A stretch of 64,000 nucleotides of DNA, from the NCBI GenBank assembly GCA_964626565.1, contig CAZVFX010000008.1:28757-92756 (forward strand), given 5' to 3'. Shown here piece after piece: positions 33,406 to 42,964 of the stretch (position 1 is the first letter of the stretch; each line of letters starts with the position of its first letter). The notes under the pieces were generated by a model. It was not told where the DNA came from, made no database searches, and saw only the letters and a program-made list of their open reading frames with translations. The position numbers were made by a program, and so were the translations under genes. The DNA comes from CAZVFX01 sp964626565 (GTDB lineage Bacteria > Myxococcota_A > UBA9042 > CAIXZC01).

Positions 33406-36400
33406 ATGAAAAGGTGGATGCAGGTCTCAACGCTCATCATATTGCTCACACCGGCGGTCGCGGCGGGCTTTACGGTAGTCAACGAGACCTTTGAATCGGA
33501 TTGGGCCAACTTCACAGAGAACACTGCCTGGGACAGCGGGTATTGCCTCGACGCCTGGAGGAGTGACAAGAGTAACGGCGTTATGGCCGGGCGGGACGAC
33601 GGCTGCGAGCAGTGCGGATGCAATTTCGAGGTTTGGACTCAGGGCAGCGATGTGTGCGTCTATTCAGACCCTTTCGACAACCACATCACCGTGGGGGACA
33701 AGTACTGGCAGAATTACGTCTACACCGTCAGCTTCCGCAACGCGGACGACGACACCCTGGGCGTCGTGTTCCGCTACTCCAACACCGCCAACTACTACCT
33801 GTTCGCGCTGAGCCGCGGCGACATGCCCGGTCTCAACTCCTGCGACGAGAATTTCGGCGGTGCGCGCCTCTACCGCATATCCCAGGGAGAAGCGACGCTG
33901 CTGAAAGAAGACCCCTTCTGGATCTACTCGTTGAACAAGACGCACAACATCAGGGTGACCGTCATGGGCACCCACATAAAGGTCGAGTTCGATGAAAACG
34001 CGGACGGCGCATTCGAACAGGGAGAGGTCTTTTTTGAGCAGCACGACAAGAGCCAGGATGCGCACCTCACCGGCCGAATCGGGCTGTACGCATTCCAAAA
34101 CGGAATTCAGGGGGTGCCGGGAGAAACGGCTCCTTGTGCCAATAAGCAGTGCTGGTTCGATAACGCCGCAGTGGATCTTCTGCCTCCGGAAAACGAAGCG
34201 TGCGGCGACGTGAGCTTCCAGGGCAAGTGTGCGGGCAACACGCTGGTCTGGTGCGACCTTGCCGGCGAATCGGTGGCTTTCCCATGCGGTGAAGGCTCCT
34301 GCTGTAAATGGGTTTCCTCGGAGAACCTCTACACCTGTGCACCGGACAACCAGTGTATGGGCTGCGTCGACGACTGCCAGCCCGACGACACCGGCTGTTC
34401 ATCCAACCTGACCCACTCTCTCTCCTGTGGGCAGGGGGACGATGATGCCTGCCTGGAGCCGGTGTTCACGCTGTGCGACCCGGGGTACATTTGTGACCCC
34501 GCCGCGGGGCAATGCATTTCAAGCTGCGTCGGGAACTGTGCAGGTAAGGAGTGTGGCCCCGACGGCTGCGGTGGAGAGTGCGGAGCTTGCGAGTTCCCCG
34601 AAGAATGCGTGGACACCGATTGCGAGGTGGTCAACCCCGGCGGTGTGGGCGACCCATGCTCCGTGGGCGCACAGTGTGCATCGAGCCTCTGCCTGGTCAC
34701 TGAGGCCGGCAAGATTTGCACCATCTCTTGTGTGGGCCAGGTAGTGTGCCCGCCCGGGTATCAGTGCGAAGACATTCCCATCGAGACGGGCTCCCTGGAG
34801 GCTTGCATGCCTTCCGGTGAGTGTGCGTCGGCCTGCTCGAGCAAGCAGTGCGGTGATGACGGTTGTGGAGGTAGCTGCGGCACGTGCCCGGCAGACCTGG
34901 AGTGCAGCGCAGGGTTGTGCAAACACAAGTCCGGCCAGGACTGCGATGCCTCAGTGGAGTGCGCCAGCGGTTTGTGCATTCATTTTCAAACCGGAACCAT
35001 GTGCTCGACCCCCTGCAGCACCGACGAAGGTTGCCTGCCGGGTTGGGCCTGCACCCCATGGCTGTCACCACAAACCCCCCACGTCTGCGCCCCCAAGAGC
35101 ACGATGCAAGCCTACTCCGAATGCCAGGAATTGGGAGCTTGCCTGACGTCGTGCCCTAACGATAATGAAGGCTGCCTTGCCGCTTGCTTCTTTCTCGGTA
35201 GCCCCGAGGCCCAGAAGACTTACGCAGCCATCCATAACTGCCTGCAGTTGTACTGCAGCTATTGCGGAGATGACATGGAGTGCGGGAACAGCTGTACCAT
35301 GGAAAGCTGCTTCCAGTCGTACGCGGACTGCTATCCCGGGACCACCTCCTGCCAGGAGACTCTCGAGTGTACGAAGAACTGCGAGCCCGACGCCGACCTG
35401 TGCCCTCAGGCTTGCTTCGACAGCGCCATGGCCGGCGCCAAGCTGCAGTTTTTGGACTTGTTCGCCTGCATCGAACAGTTTTGCGGGGAGGACACGGGCG
35501 ACGCCTGCTTCTCCAGCGCCGCGGCCGGGCCGTGCGGTGAAGAGTTCAATAGCTGCGTCACCAAGTGCGAGCCGGTTTGTGACGACAAATTGTGCGGCAA
35601 CGACGGCTGCGGCGACGTTTGTGGCGAGTGCCTGTCAGGGGAGCAGTGCTACGACGGTATCTGCCAGCAATTCTGTACTACCAAGTGCAATGGCAAGGAC
35701 TGCGGGCCCGACGGCTGCGGCGGCGTGTGCGGCGAATGCCTGGACGACCTGGTGTGCGTTGCCGGCAAGTGCGAAATCAAGGCCGTATGCCTGCCCAAGA
35801 CCCACAGCAAGTGCGTCGGGGACTCTCTGTACTGGTTCGACTCCTGCGGCAACCAGGAAGAGTTGCAGGAAGCGTGCGGCGCCTCCGGCTGCGACGACGA
35901 CCATTGCACCGGAACCGAAGCCGACGGAGCGGAGGGCAAAGACGCGGGGGGGCCGGGAGATTCGGACACCACCGGCTTTGACGCCAAGAAACCGGGCAAG
36001 GAAGGTTGCTCCGGTACTCCTTCTGCTCCCGCATCCGGCGCTTCCGCGCTCCTCCTCATGGGGCTTCTGGCCGCTGGGCTGCTCGCCCGCCGGTTGCGAA
36101 GCGCCTTGACCTCCGGCACCACTGCAATCCTGCTCATCGGCCTGCTGGCCTCTTGCTCAGGAGCGGACAAGGCCGGCGAAGGCGGGTCCTGCTCTGAGAG
36201 TTCCGATTGTAAAAGCGGACTGGCATGCGTGGCAGGCACCTGCGCCCCTTCTTCCGGTGCCGGGTCCTGCATGGTGGACGCCCAGTGTGCGCCCGGCTAC
36301 GTGTGCCTGGGCGGCAAGTGCTCGCCGGCTGATATCCAGTGCCTCGATGATGGCGGCTGCGATGACGGGTTTGCCTGCCAGGACTACAAGTGCGTGCCCG

Positions 36401-38097
36401 TCAGCAGCTCAGACTGCGAAAAGGACGACGACTGCGAGGGTGACCTCGTGTGCCAGGACGGTGCGTGCATCGAAGGCGGGGGGACGACGTGCGAGAAGGA
36501 CGACGAGTGTGACGAAGGCGAAGTATGCGTCGACGGAAAATGCAAGACTGACGACCCTGCCCCCGAGTGCGCCAGCGATGAGGAGTGCGAGTCCGGGCTG
36601 TGCGACACCGGCCTTGGGGAGTGCATAGAAAACCCGCAGGACTGCGGCGAGGACGCCGACTGCGACGATGGCGCCCAATGCACCACCGACCAGTGCGTCA
36701 ACGGCAAGTGCAAAAACGAGCATGTCACTACAGATGATTGCTGCGTGCTCGACACCGACTGCGCCGCGGCGGAGACCTGCCAGAAGCCTACTTGCATCGA
36801 CTTCTCATGCACCTACGAACAGATCGAAGATTGCTGTCTGGATGACTTTGAATGCGAAGATGGCAACCCACTAACCGAGGACACCTGCGTCGATTTCCAG
36901 TGCCAGCACAACCTCTCACAGTGCGTCAACGACGCCAGTTGCAACGATGGCAACCCGAACACCATCGATTCCTGCGTCGAAGGGCAGTGTATTAATACCG
37001 AACTGGGCAATTGCGTCACCGACCAGGAGTGCATCGATGCCAACCCGTGCACGAACGAAAAATGTGTGCTCACAACTTGCGAATACGAACCGGTGACCAT
37101 CGCGGAATGCGAATGCGTCACCGACCAGGACTGTGCGGGCAACAAAGGAGGTGCGTGCTCCGCCTTCCAACTGGACCCCCTCACCATTGTAACATATTGC
37201 ACCAACTCCTCGGGCCCCAAGAAGGGGGGAGAGTTGTGTACCGAAGACATGCAGTGCAAGTCGGCCTACTGCGTCCCCCTGGACCCGCCGCTTTGTTTCG
37301 GGGGCTGCAAGTCAGACCTCGACTGCTTCGGCGGTTCGGTGTGCGGAGAAATCAGTTTCGGGCTGTCCGACGAAGTAACGCTGAATATCCCCGCCTGTGT
37401 GCTGCCGTCGTCTGAATGCAAGGGTGACAAAGATTGCCCACCCGATGAGGTTTGCCACCTGGCGCTCAGTGCGGAACAGCCCGGACAGTTGGCCACGGTA
37501 TGCATCCCCGACGCCGGCTCCGGCGGCAAAAAGGGCGGTCAGACCTGCGGCGGCGATGATGAATGCAAGAGCGACACCTGCTTCGAACTGTTCGAAAAGA
37601 ACACCGACATCTGTTGGGCGACTTGCGAAACCGACCAGGATTGCGAACCGAATTTCTTCTGCTATCCAAACCTGGTCTATTTCGTGTTCAATCAAGACAC
37701 TCCGCAGCCCGCGGACGACGAATATTTCGGGGTCAGCAGTTGCACCCCCTACTTGGGCACCTTCACAACGTGCCAATCCGATGCCGATTGCCCCGGTTCC
37801 GAGTTCTGCAACCCTTATCAGAACTCCTCGCTGACTGCTCTGGACCCCCGCTGTGTGGTGCCTTTCAGCGGTGGCGCACAACCCGCGGGAGCAGCGTGCA
37901 CAGCCAACGCCCAGTGCAAGAGTGACTACTGCGTCAACCCCAACCCCAACGGCTTCTGTTTCGGATTCTGCAAGGGGAACGTAGACTGCTCGTCACCTAC
38001 CACCTGCCAGGCCTACGAGAACTGGCTGGTGAACGATTTCGGCGACGGCGACCCGGGCAACGACATCGTTGTTACTGTTGATATCTGCCTGCCCTGA
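33406..38097 (+). CDS. Giant Cys-rich surface protein; in-frame fusion of a MYXO-CTERM-like protein and a lipoprotein
   Basis: The ORF encodes 1563 residues. Residues 1-20 are a signal peptide. About 25-245 resembles a concanavalin A/LamG-like sandwich (NYVYTVSFRNADDDTLGVVF, GRIGLYAFQNG). About 265-790 is Cys-rich and includes four copies of a CGxDGCGGxCGxC module, near residues 380, 490, 735 and 770. Residues 868-898 form a MYXO-CTERM-like tail: GCS, a Leu/Ala-rich helix, then RRLR (R895-R898). Such tails normally end a protein. Here the frame continues directly into SALTSGTTAILLIGLLASC, a lipoprotein signal with lipobox LLASC (C917). About 640 more residues of Cys-rich C-x(4-8)-C repeats follow (ECESGLC, SDADCPGSEFC and others). 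A stop codon (TGA 36107-36109) lies in the +1 frame at the junction, so an indel joining two genes is possible. Start chosen from GGAGAG and the promoter. Confidence 0.7.
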   Translation: MKRWMQVSTLIILLTPAVAAGFTVVNETFESDWANFTENTAWDSGYCLDAWRSDKSNGVMAGRDDGCEQCGCNFEVWTQGSDVCVYSDPFDNHITVGDKYWQNYVYTVSFRNADDDTLGVVFRYSNTANYYLFALSRGDMPGLNSCDENFGGARLYRISQGEATLLKEDPFWIYSLNKTHNIRVTVMGTHIKVEFDENADGAFEQGEVFFEQHDKSQDAHLTGRIGLYAFQNGIQGVPGETAPCANKQCWFDNAAVDLLPPENEACGDVSFQGKCAGNTLVWCDLAGESVAFPCGEGSCCKWVSSENLYTCAPDNQCMGCVDDCQPDDTGCSSNLTHSLSCGQGDDDACLEPVFTLCDPGYICDPAAGQCISSCVGNCAGKECGPDGCGGECGACEFPEECVDTDCEVVNPGGVGDPCSVGAQCASSLCLVTEAGKICTISCVGQVVCPPGYQCEDIPIETGSLEACMPSGECASACSSKQCGDDGCGGSCGTCPADLECSAGLCKHKSGQDCDASVECASGLCIHFQTGTMCSTPCSTDEGCLPGWACTPWLSPQTPHVCAPKSTMQAYSECQELGACLTSCPNDNEGCLAACFFLGSPEAQKTYAAIHNCLQLYCSYCGDDMECGNSCTMESCFQSYADCYPGTTSCQETLECTKNCEPDADLCPQACFDSAMAGAKLQFLDLFACIEQFCGEDTGDACFSSAAAGPCGEEFNSCVTKCEPVCDDKLCGNDGCGDVCGECLSGEQCYDGICQQFCTTKCNGKDCGPDGCGGVCGECLDDLVCVAGKCEIKAVCLPKTHSKCVGDSLYWFDSCGNQEELQEACGASGCDDDHCTGTEADGAEGKDAGGPGDSDTTGFDAKKPGKEGCSGTPSAPASGASALLLMGLLAAGLLARRLRSALTSGTTAILLIGLLASCSGADKAGEGGSCSESSDCKSGLACVAGTCAPSSGAGSCMVDAQCAPGYVCLGGKCSPADIQCLDDGGCDDGFACQDYKCVPVSSSDCEKDDDCEGDLVCQDGACIEGGGTTCEKDDECDEGEVCVDGKCKTDDPAPECASDEECESGLCDTGLGECIENPQDCGEDADCDDGAQCTTDQCVNGKCKNEHVTTDDCCVLDTDCAAAETCQKPTCIDFSCTYEQIEDCCLDDFECEDGNPLTEDTCVDFQCQHNLSQCVNDASCNDGNPNTIDSCVEGQCINTELGNCVTDQECIDANPCTNEKCVLTTCEYEPVTIAECECVTDQDCAGNKGGACSAFQLDPLTIVTYCTNSSGPKKGGELCTEDMQCKSAYCVPLDPPLCFGGCKSDLDCFGGSVCGEISFGLSDEVTLNIPACVLPSSECKGDKDCPPDEVCHLALSAEQPGQLATVCIPDAGSGGKKGGQTCGGDDECKSDTCFELFEKNTDICWATCETDQDCEPNFFCYPNLVYFVFNQDTPQPADDEYFGVSSCTPYLGTFTTCQSDADCPGSEFCNPYQNSSLTALDPRCVVPFSGGAQPAGAACTANAQCKSDYCVNPNPNGFCFGFCKGNVDCSSPTTCQAYENWLVNDFGDGDPGNDIVVTVDICLP

Positions 38098-38138
38098 CGG
38101 CGGGCCGTGGAAACGAACGACAAGGAGCGACTGGACTC

Positions 38139-38834
38139 ATGCCAGCCACCGACCTGATTAAGCGATCGGCACACCTGACCCTGCTGCCTCTGGCGGTGCT
38201 GGCCATCTGCGCCTGCAGTTCTCCCGACTCCGGCCAGGTGGTGGCCCGCTTTGCCCTGCCGGGGGCGGGTGCAAGTGGAGAAGGTGCGTTGCAGAACGAG
38301 CAAGGCCTCTTCGTTCTGGAAACCGCCGGCGCCTACGTTGCGCTGACAGCTTCGGCCGCAGACATGGACACCGTGAAAGAGAGTTGGCCCGTTGAACCGG
38401 GGGACTACTTACCCGGCACCGACTATGTCGACTTGACCCTCAAAGTACCGGCCGGTGCGGCACGCAGAGTGGAGGCGATCGCTTTTCTGTTCGCCGACGG
38501 CCGGCCGTACGCATTTCTCGAGGAACAGAAGCTGTTGGTCGACCTGGAAGAGGGAGAGACCCGGGACATCACCATTGAGTTGCTGGAGGCTGAAGTTGGA
38601 GAGGTGTCCGGCTCCACGGCAGACGAGGTGGCTGAGGTCTGGCTCGTGGACGTCGGCGAAATGATCCTCCTGACGTCCCTCTCCTCCGTCGGCGGAGTTT
38701 ACGAATTCCCTTTCGCCCCCCTCAACCGGGAGCTGGCGGTCTACTGGTTCGATGTAAACGGCGAATACCACACCGATTCACAATCCACCTTCGTTCTGAC
38801 TCCCGACGTTTCCAAGCACACTCTGGACCTCTAA
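38139..38834 (+). CDS. Small lipoprotein of unknown function
   Basis: This 231-residue protein has a signal peptide ending in the Cys motif AICAC, followed by SSPDSGQ, and so is probably lipid-anchored. The mature part is beta-rich and acidic with a regular strand pattern (DYVDLTLKVPAGAARRVEAIAFLF, YWFDVNGEYH) that suggests one or two immunoglobulin-like or transthyretin-like domains. No family is recognised. It follows the giant Cys-rich gene by 41 bases with AAGGAG upstream, and may share its transcript. Confidence 0.6.
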   Translation: MPATDLIKRSAHLTLLPLAVLAICACSSPDSGQVVARFALPGAGASGEGALQNEQGLFVLETAGAYVALTASAADMDTVKESWPVEPGDYLPGTDYVDLTLKVPAGAARRVEAIAFLFADGRPYAFLEEQKLLVDLEEGETRDITIELLEAEVGEVSGSTADEVAEVWLVDVGEMILLTSLSSVGGVYEFPFAPLNRELAVYWFDVNGEYHTDSQSTFVLTPDVSKHTLDL

Positions 38835-38867
38835 CCGCGCAACCACCATCCAGCTCTCTTGAGGCGG

Positions 38868-39905
38868 TCAGCAGAGAACGCCGGGCCCCACTGACGAAAG
38901 GTCCGGACAGCCGGTCATGACCATGGCCCTTTTCAGCGTCTTGTGCAACAACTCCATCTGCAGTTGCACACCTTCCGCCCCGCCGCCGATGGACGCCCGG
39001 ATCAGGTCTCTTCCGAGCAGCACCGCATCCGCACCGAGGGCGAGCATCTTCATGACGTCAAAGCCGGTGCGTACGCCGCCATCCGCGGTGATCATCACTT
39101 TGCCCCCCACCCGGTCCGCAATCGCGGGCAGCACCTCGGCCACGCCGGGCGTGGTGTCCAGCACCCTGCCGCCGTGATTCGAAACCGACACCACGGCAAC
39201 ACCTGCGTCGACCGCGGCGGCAGCGTCATCGGGATCCATGATTCCCTTCGCAACAAACGGCAGGGAAGTGCCGCGTACGAGCTCAGCGATCTCCGCGGGC
39301 GACTTCCGAAAGACAGGACAACCTGCCCGCTCCATGTTCGTGGACCCACAGCCATCGAGGTCCACACCCACCGCCGCACAACCAGCCTGTTCCGCCTCCT
39401 CGATGAGCCGCTTCAGCACGTCCTGGGCCCGAGGCTTGAAGATAGGCACCCCCTTGCCGCCGGCATCTCTGATGGCCGCCAGACCATAATGCCCCGAGGT
39501 CGGATACAGGTGGGTGTCGCCCCGAAAGGTGATGGTTCCGGCCGCAATACATCCGCTCACCGTCTGAGCACAGAAGCCCGCCTCATCAATGTCTTCGTTG
39601 TACGAACTCACCCCGCTGGTGGACGCGCCCATGATTGGCATTGCCAGCTTCACTCCGAAAAAATCCAACGAAGTGTCAGGCCTGAAATGAGGCCCCACCA
39701 GCCGGGTCTTCAGCCGCACCTTGCGGAGCGCCTCGGAGTTGTTGGCGAACGAGTACCCCAGGCCGACGCCCCCCATCCCGATCGGGGAACCGTAAGCCTC
39801 GCGCTGGCAGATGTTGTTCCCCGCACCGTTGCAGTTGGGGTACGCAGCGCAGATCTTCTTCATCTTCATTCGAGCTTGCTGCCTGACCTCATCCAATGTC
39901 GTCAT
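38868..39905 (-). CDS. FMN-dependent alpha-hydroxy-acid dehydrogenase family protein
   Basis: This 345-residue TIM-barrel flavoprotein is of the glycolate oxidase/lactate dehydrogenase (LldD-like) superfamily. The active-site segment SNHGGRVLDTTPG replaces the usual SNHGARQLD. The FMN phosphate site is ITADGGVRTGFDVMKMLALGADAVLLGR, shown here only in part by its GGVR and GADAVLLGR motifs. The N-terminus carries a Cys group (ICAAYPNCNGAGNNIC) that is not part of the classical enzymes but recalls the Cys-rich start of clostridial homologs annotated as alpha-hydroxy-acid oxidising proteins. ATG 39905 follows GGGAGGAGAGG. It is divergent from guaB. The substrate, lactate or another 2-hydroxy acid, is not determined. 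Confidence 0.75.
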   Translation of the reverse strand: MTTLDEVRQQARMKMKKICAAYPNCNGAGNNICQREAYGSPIGMGGVGLGYSFANNSEALRKVRLKTRLVGPHFRPDTSLDFFGVKLAMPIMGASTSGVSSYNEDIDEAGFCAQTVSGCIAAGTITFRGDTHLYPTSGHYGLAAIRDAGGKGVPIFKPRAQDVLKRLIEEAEQAGCAAVGVDLDGCGSTNMERAGCPVFRKSPAEIAELVRGTSLPFVAKGIMDPDDAAAAVDAGVAVVSVSNHGGRVLDTTPGVAEVLPAIADRVGGKVMITADGGVRTGFDVMKMLALGADAVLLGRDLIRASIGGGAEGVQLQMELLHKTLKRAMVMTGCPDLSSVGPGVLC

Positions 39906-40014
39906 TCCCTCTCCTCCCGGCGCGTTGATACTGCTCCTGGCTCCACGCACTTGCGCCGGCGATTTATGAGTAACAACTCTTGAGGAAGAAGGGTACTTTT
40001 TTTTAAGAAGATGG

Positions 40015-40043
40015 TTGACTTTGGCACAGCTTGATCATAGAAA
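40015..40043 (+). promoter_or_regulatory. Predicted promoter of the nucleotide-biosynthesis cluster
   Basis: TTGACT (40015-40020), a 17-base spacer and TAGAAA (40038-40043) are the best sigma70-like match in the intergenic region before guaB. Transcription would begin near 40050, leaving a leader of about 190 bases. Confidence 0.5.
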
Positions 40044-40238
40044 ACCTGCAAGCATTTCTCGCGTAGCGGAATCAGGCAAGTAGAGACAGAAAGTGGAAGG
40101 TACCGGTCGAAAGTTCAGACAAAGGGGCGATTGTACCAGCAAAGCTGTGCAGTTGTGTCCGTCATCGCCTCCCACCGACTACATGTTGTGGCTCGCGCCC
40201 AAAAACCCCGAGGTCCCAACAGACACCAGGAGCGGCAA
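40044..40238 (+). other. Long leader before guaB, no known riboswitch recognised
   Basis: The 333-base region between the divergent dehydrogenase and guaB has no gene. Bases 39906-40014 include a run of eight T at about 40003. The leader part was read for purine, ZTP and PRPP riboswitch motifs and none was recognised. A leader of this length in front of 19 nucleotide-synthesis genes is a plausible site for transcript-level control. Confidence 0.4.
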
Positions 40239-41714
40239 ATGGCGAGGATAGTACATACGGATCCATCCCGAACACTGAAGGAGTTCAGGCTTCTGCCCGG
40301 CCTCACCACTCAGGAGAGCACCATCGAGGAGGTCAGCCTGGCCACCCCGCTGGTCTATACGCCCGAGGGCTCACCGCAGGTCAGGCTCGATGTGCCGGTG
40401 GTGGCCGCTGCCATGCAATCGGTGTCCGGGCCGGCCATGGGAATAGAAATGGCCCGGTTGGGCGGGGCAGCCTTCATCTTCTGCTCCCAGGCGCCCCAAG
40501 ACCAGGCCGAAATGGTGCGCGAGGTGAAAACCCACAAGGCAGGGTTCGTGGAGCCCCGCACAGTGAATCCGGAGCTTCCTATCTCCCGGCTGAACGATCT
40601 GAGGCGTGACACCGGCTACTCGACGTTCCCAGTAGTTGGGGAAGATGGAGTGTTGCTGGGCATAATCACTCGTCGCGATTTCGACCGCAAGAAGCACGCC
40701 CACCTCACCGTAGGAGAACGTATGGTGCCGCGGGAGCGGCTGGACGTGGGCATCGACGTTACAGACCTGAAGGAGGCCAACGCACTCCTGATCGACGGCC
40801 ACCAGTCGGTGCTGCCGGTAGTTGACCGCGAAGGCCGGCTGCGCCACCTGGTGTTCCGCAAGGATATCCACGATCACCTGGACAACCCCCATCAACTCGT
40901 TGACGCGCAAAAACGGCTCTTTTCCGTAGCTACCGTCAATACCCACGACTACCGCTTGAGGGCGCCGTTGCTGGCCGAAGCCGGGGTGGACGTGCTGGCC
41001 ATCGACTCATCTGACGGCTACTCCCACTACCAGGCCGAGGCGCTGGAGTGGTTGACCAGCGAGTTCCCCGAGCTGCCGGTCATTGGGGGCAACATCATCA
41101 CCGCAGCCGGCTTCACCTATCTCGCCGAGCGGGGTGCTGCAGCGCTCAAGGTGGGCATGGGCAGCGGCTCCATCTGCATCACCCAGGAACAGAAGGGGAC
41201 CGGGCGAGGGCTCGCCTCGGCCATCATGGATGTGTGCCGGGCCCGGGACCGATACCGGGATGAGACCGGCCGCTACATCCCCATCCTGGCAGACGGCGGA
41301 ATCACCAACTCCAAGGATGTGGTCATTGCGCTGGCTCTGGGCGCGGACTACGTGATGATGGGTCGATTCTTCGCCCGCATGAAAGAGTCTCCCACTGAAA
41401 CCGTCCAGATCAACAACCGGCTCATGAAGCCCTACTGGGGCGAAGGTTCCGCCCGGGCGCGGGAGTGGAAATCTGCCCGCTACCACCAGTCTTCCTTCGT
41501 AGAAGGGGTGGAAGGATTCGTCGAATACGCAGGCAAGCTCGAGGACAACCTTCGGCAAGTGGTGCAGAAAATCAAAGCCTCCATGTCATCCTGCGGTTGC
41601 GCCACGATCTCTCAACTCCACGACCGCGCCGAGTTGGAGTTGGTCTCCGCACTGTCCATTAGAGAAGGTAAGGTACACGGCATCGAACAACTGACCCTGG
41701 GAGACGAACGGTGA
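40239..41714 (+). CDS. guaB: Inosine-5'-monophosphate dehydrogenase
   Basis: This 491-residue enzyme oxidises IMP to XMP with NAD (EC 1.1.1.205), the first step to GMP. The barrel starts with TTQESTIEEVSLATPLV and has two CBS repeats near 125-215 (FPVVGEDGVLLGIITRRDF, LPVVDREGRLRHLV). The catalytic cysteine is C313 in GSGSICITQEQKGTGRG. This flap differs from the common GPGSICTTR version and resembles the branch found in many anaerobes. ATG 40239 follows AGGAG. It overlaps purA by four bases (GTGA). It is the first gene of the cluster. Confidence 0.93.
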   Translation: MARIVHTDPSRTLKEFRLLPGLTTQESTIEEVSLATPLVYTPEGSPQVRLDVPVVAAAMQSVSGPAMGIEMARLGGAAFIFCSQAPQDQAEMVREVKTHKAGFVEPRTVNPELPISRLNDLRRDTGYSTFPVVGEDGVLLGIITRRDFDRKKHAHLTVGERMVPRERLDVGIDVTDLKEANALLIDGHQSVLPVVDREGRLRHLVFRKDIHDHLDNPHQLVDAQKRLFSVATVNTHDYRLRAPLLAEAGVDVLAIDSSDGYSHYQAEALEWLTSEFPELPVIGGNIITAAGFTYLAERGAAALKVGMGSGSICITQEQKGTGRGLASAIMDVCRARDRYRDETGRYIPILADGGITNSKDVVIALALGADYVMMGRFFARMKESPTETVQINNRLMKPYWGEGSARAREWKSARYHQSSFVEGVEGFVEYAGKLEDNLRQVVQKIKASMSSCGCATISQLHDRAELELVSALSIREGKVHGIEQLTLGDER

Positions 41715-42940
41715 TACCCGAAAAAGAGAGGAGAAAGCCGACTTCGGCCATCGTACTGGGAGCCCAATGGGGCGACGAGGGGAAAGGACGCGTGGTGGAC
41801 ATCCTCGCAAAAGACTCGGAAATGGTGGTCCGATACCAGGGCGGGGCCAACGCGGGTCACACCATATTTGCGCAGGGTAACAAGTACGTCTTTCACCTGC
41901 TGCCGTCCGGCGTCCTGCAGCCCCAGGCGCTCAACGTCATCGCGCACGGATGCGTTGTGGACCCGGTGGCGCTGGCCCGGGAAATCAGGGAGGCGAGCGA
42001 CGCAGGGATTCTTATCTCTCCCAAGAACCTCATCGTTTCCGCGGCCGCCCACATGGTAACTCCCGCCCACCGCTTCATGGACTCACTGCTGGGAGGCCAC
42101 ATCGGCACCACCGGGCGGGGCATCGGGCCAGCCTATGCTGACCGCGCCCAGCGCACCGGCATCCGGCTCGGAAGCATCCTCGACGGCTCGCTCAGGAGGG
42201 TCTGGGGAGCCCAGGCCCTCCATTACAGGCGGGTGGCTGAGCGTCTGCACGAAAAGGAGTTCTTCGACCTGGAGCGGGAAACCCAGCGTCTGCTGGCCGC
42301 GGCCGAAATGCTGAAGCCCTACATTGGCGACACCGCAGCCGCTATCCGGTCAGCAATGTGGAACGGTAAGAGCATCCTCTATGAAGGCGCCCAGGGCGCG
42401 CTGCTGGACCTGGATCAGGGCAGCTACCCGTACGTAACATCTTCCAACACCACCATCGGATCGGCCTACTCCGGGGGCGGAGTCTTCCTCGATTTCGACC
42501 GCCGCATCGGAGTCATGAAGGCCTACGCCACCCGCGTTGGCAACGGCCCCTTCCCGACTGAGCAGGACAACAAAATCGGCGAGTTCCTGCGGGAGCGAGG
42601 CAAAGAATTCGGAGCAACTACGGGCCGCCCCCGACGATGCGGCTGGTTGGACCTCCACATGATGAAACCGGTCTTTGCGGCAAACGGATTTACCGAGATC
42701 GTCTTGACCAAGATCGACTGTCTGGCCGGACTCGACAAGATTCTGGTGGCGGTAGGCAGGGACAGCGAGGGCAAGCCCGCATATCAGTCCTTCGCCGGAT
42801 GGGGCGACGTTGCAGGCACGCGTCTATACGGCAAACTCCCCGATTCCTGCCGGAAGTTCGTGGAGTTCATCAAGCAATACATGCGGGTGGATGTGACCAT
42901 GATCTCCACTGGCCCGAAGCGAGAACAGATCATCCTTTGA
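41711..42940 (+). CDS. purA: Adenylosuccinate synthetase
   Basis: This 409-residue enzyme converts IMP, aspartate and GTP to adenylosuccinate (EC 6.3.4.4). The GTP loop is LGAQWGDEGKGRVVD, with the catalytic Asp. GGANAGHTI, the IMP-binding TTGRGIGPAYADRA and TKIDCLAGL are all present. It starts at GTG 41711 inside the guaB stop codon, so translation is coupled. The length is slightly below the usual 430. The next gene follows after 24 bases. Confidence 0.94.
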   Translation: MIPEKERRKPTSAIVLGAQWGDEGKGRVVDILAKDSEMVVRYQGGANAGHTIFAQGNKYVFHLLPSGVLQPQALNVIAHGCVVDPVALAREIREASDAGILISPKNLIVSAAAHMVTPAHRFMDSLLGGHIGTTGRGIGPAYADRAQRTGIRLGSILDGSLRRVWGAQALHYRRVAERLHEKEFFDLERETQRLLAAAEMLKPYIGDTAAAIRSAMWNGKSILYEGAQGALLDLDQGSYPYVTSSNTTIGSAYSGGGVFLDFDRRIGVMKAYATRVGNGPFPTEQDNKIGEFLRERGKEFGATTGRPRRCGWLDLHMMKPVFAANGFTEIVLTKIDCLAGLDKILVAVGRDSEGKPAYQSFAGWGDVAGTRLYGKLPDSCRKFVEFIKQYMRVDVTMISTGPKREQIIL

Positions 42941-42964
42941 CGGCTGTGGAAGGGAGGTGCCGAG

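Noticed and set aside
34530..37300. Regular repeats that might suggest a CRISPR or DNA satellite
   Set aside because: They are protein-level Cys-rich repeats in frame, with variable spacing and diverged DNA.
39906..40238. Purine riboswitch before guaB
   Set aside because: The conserved core and three-helix layout of the purine aptamer were not found on reading the leader.
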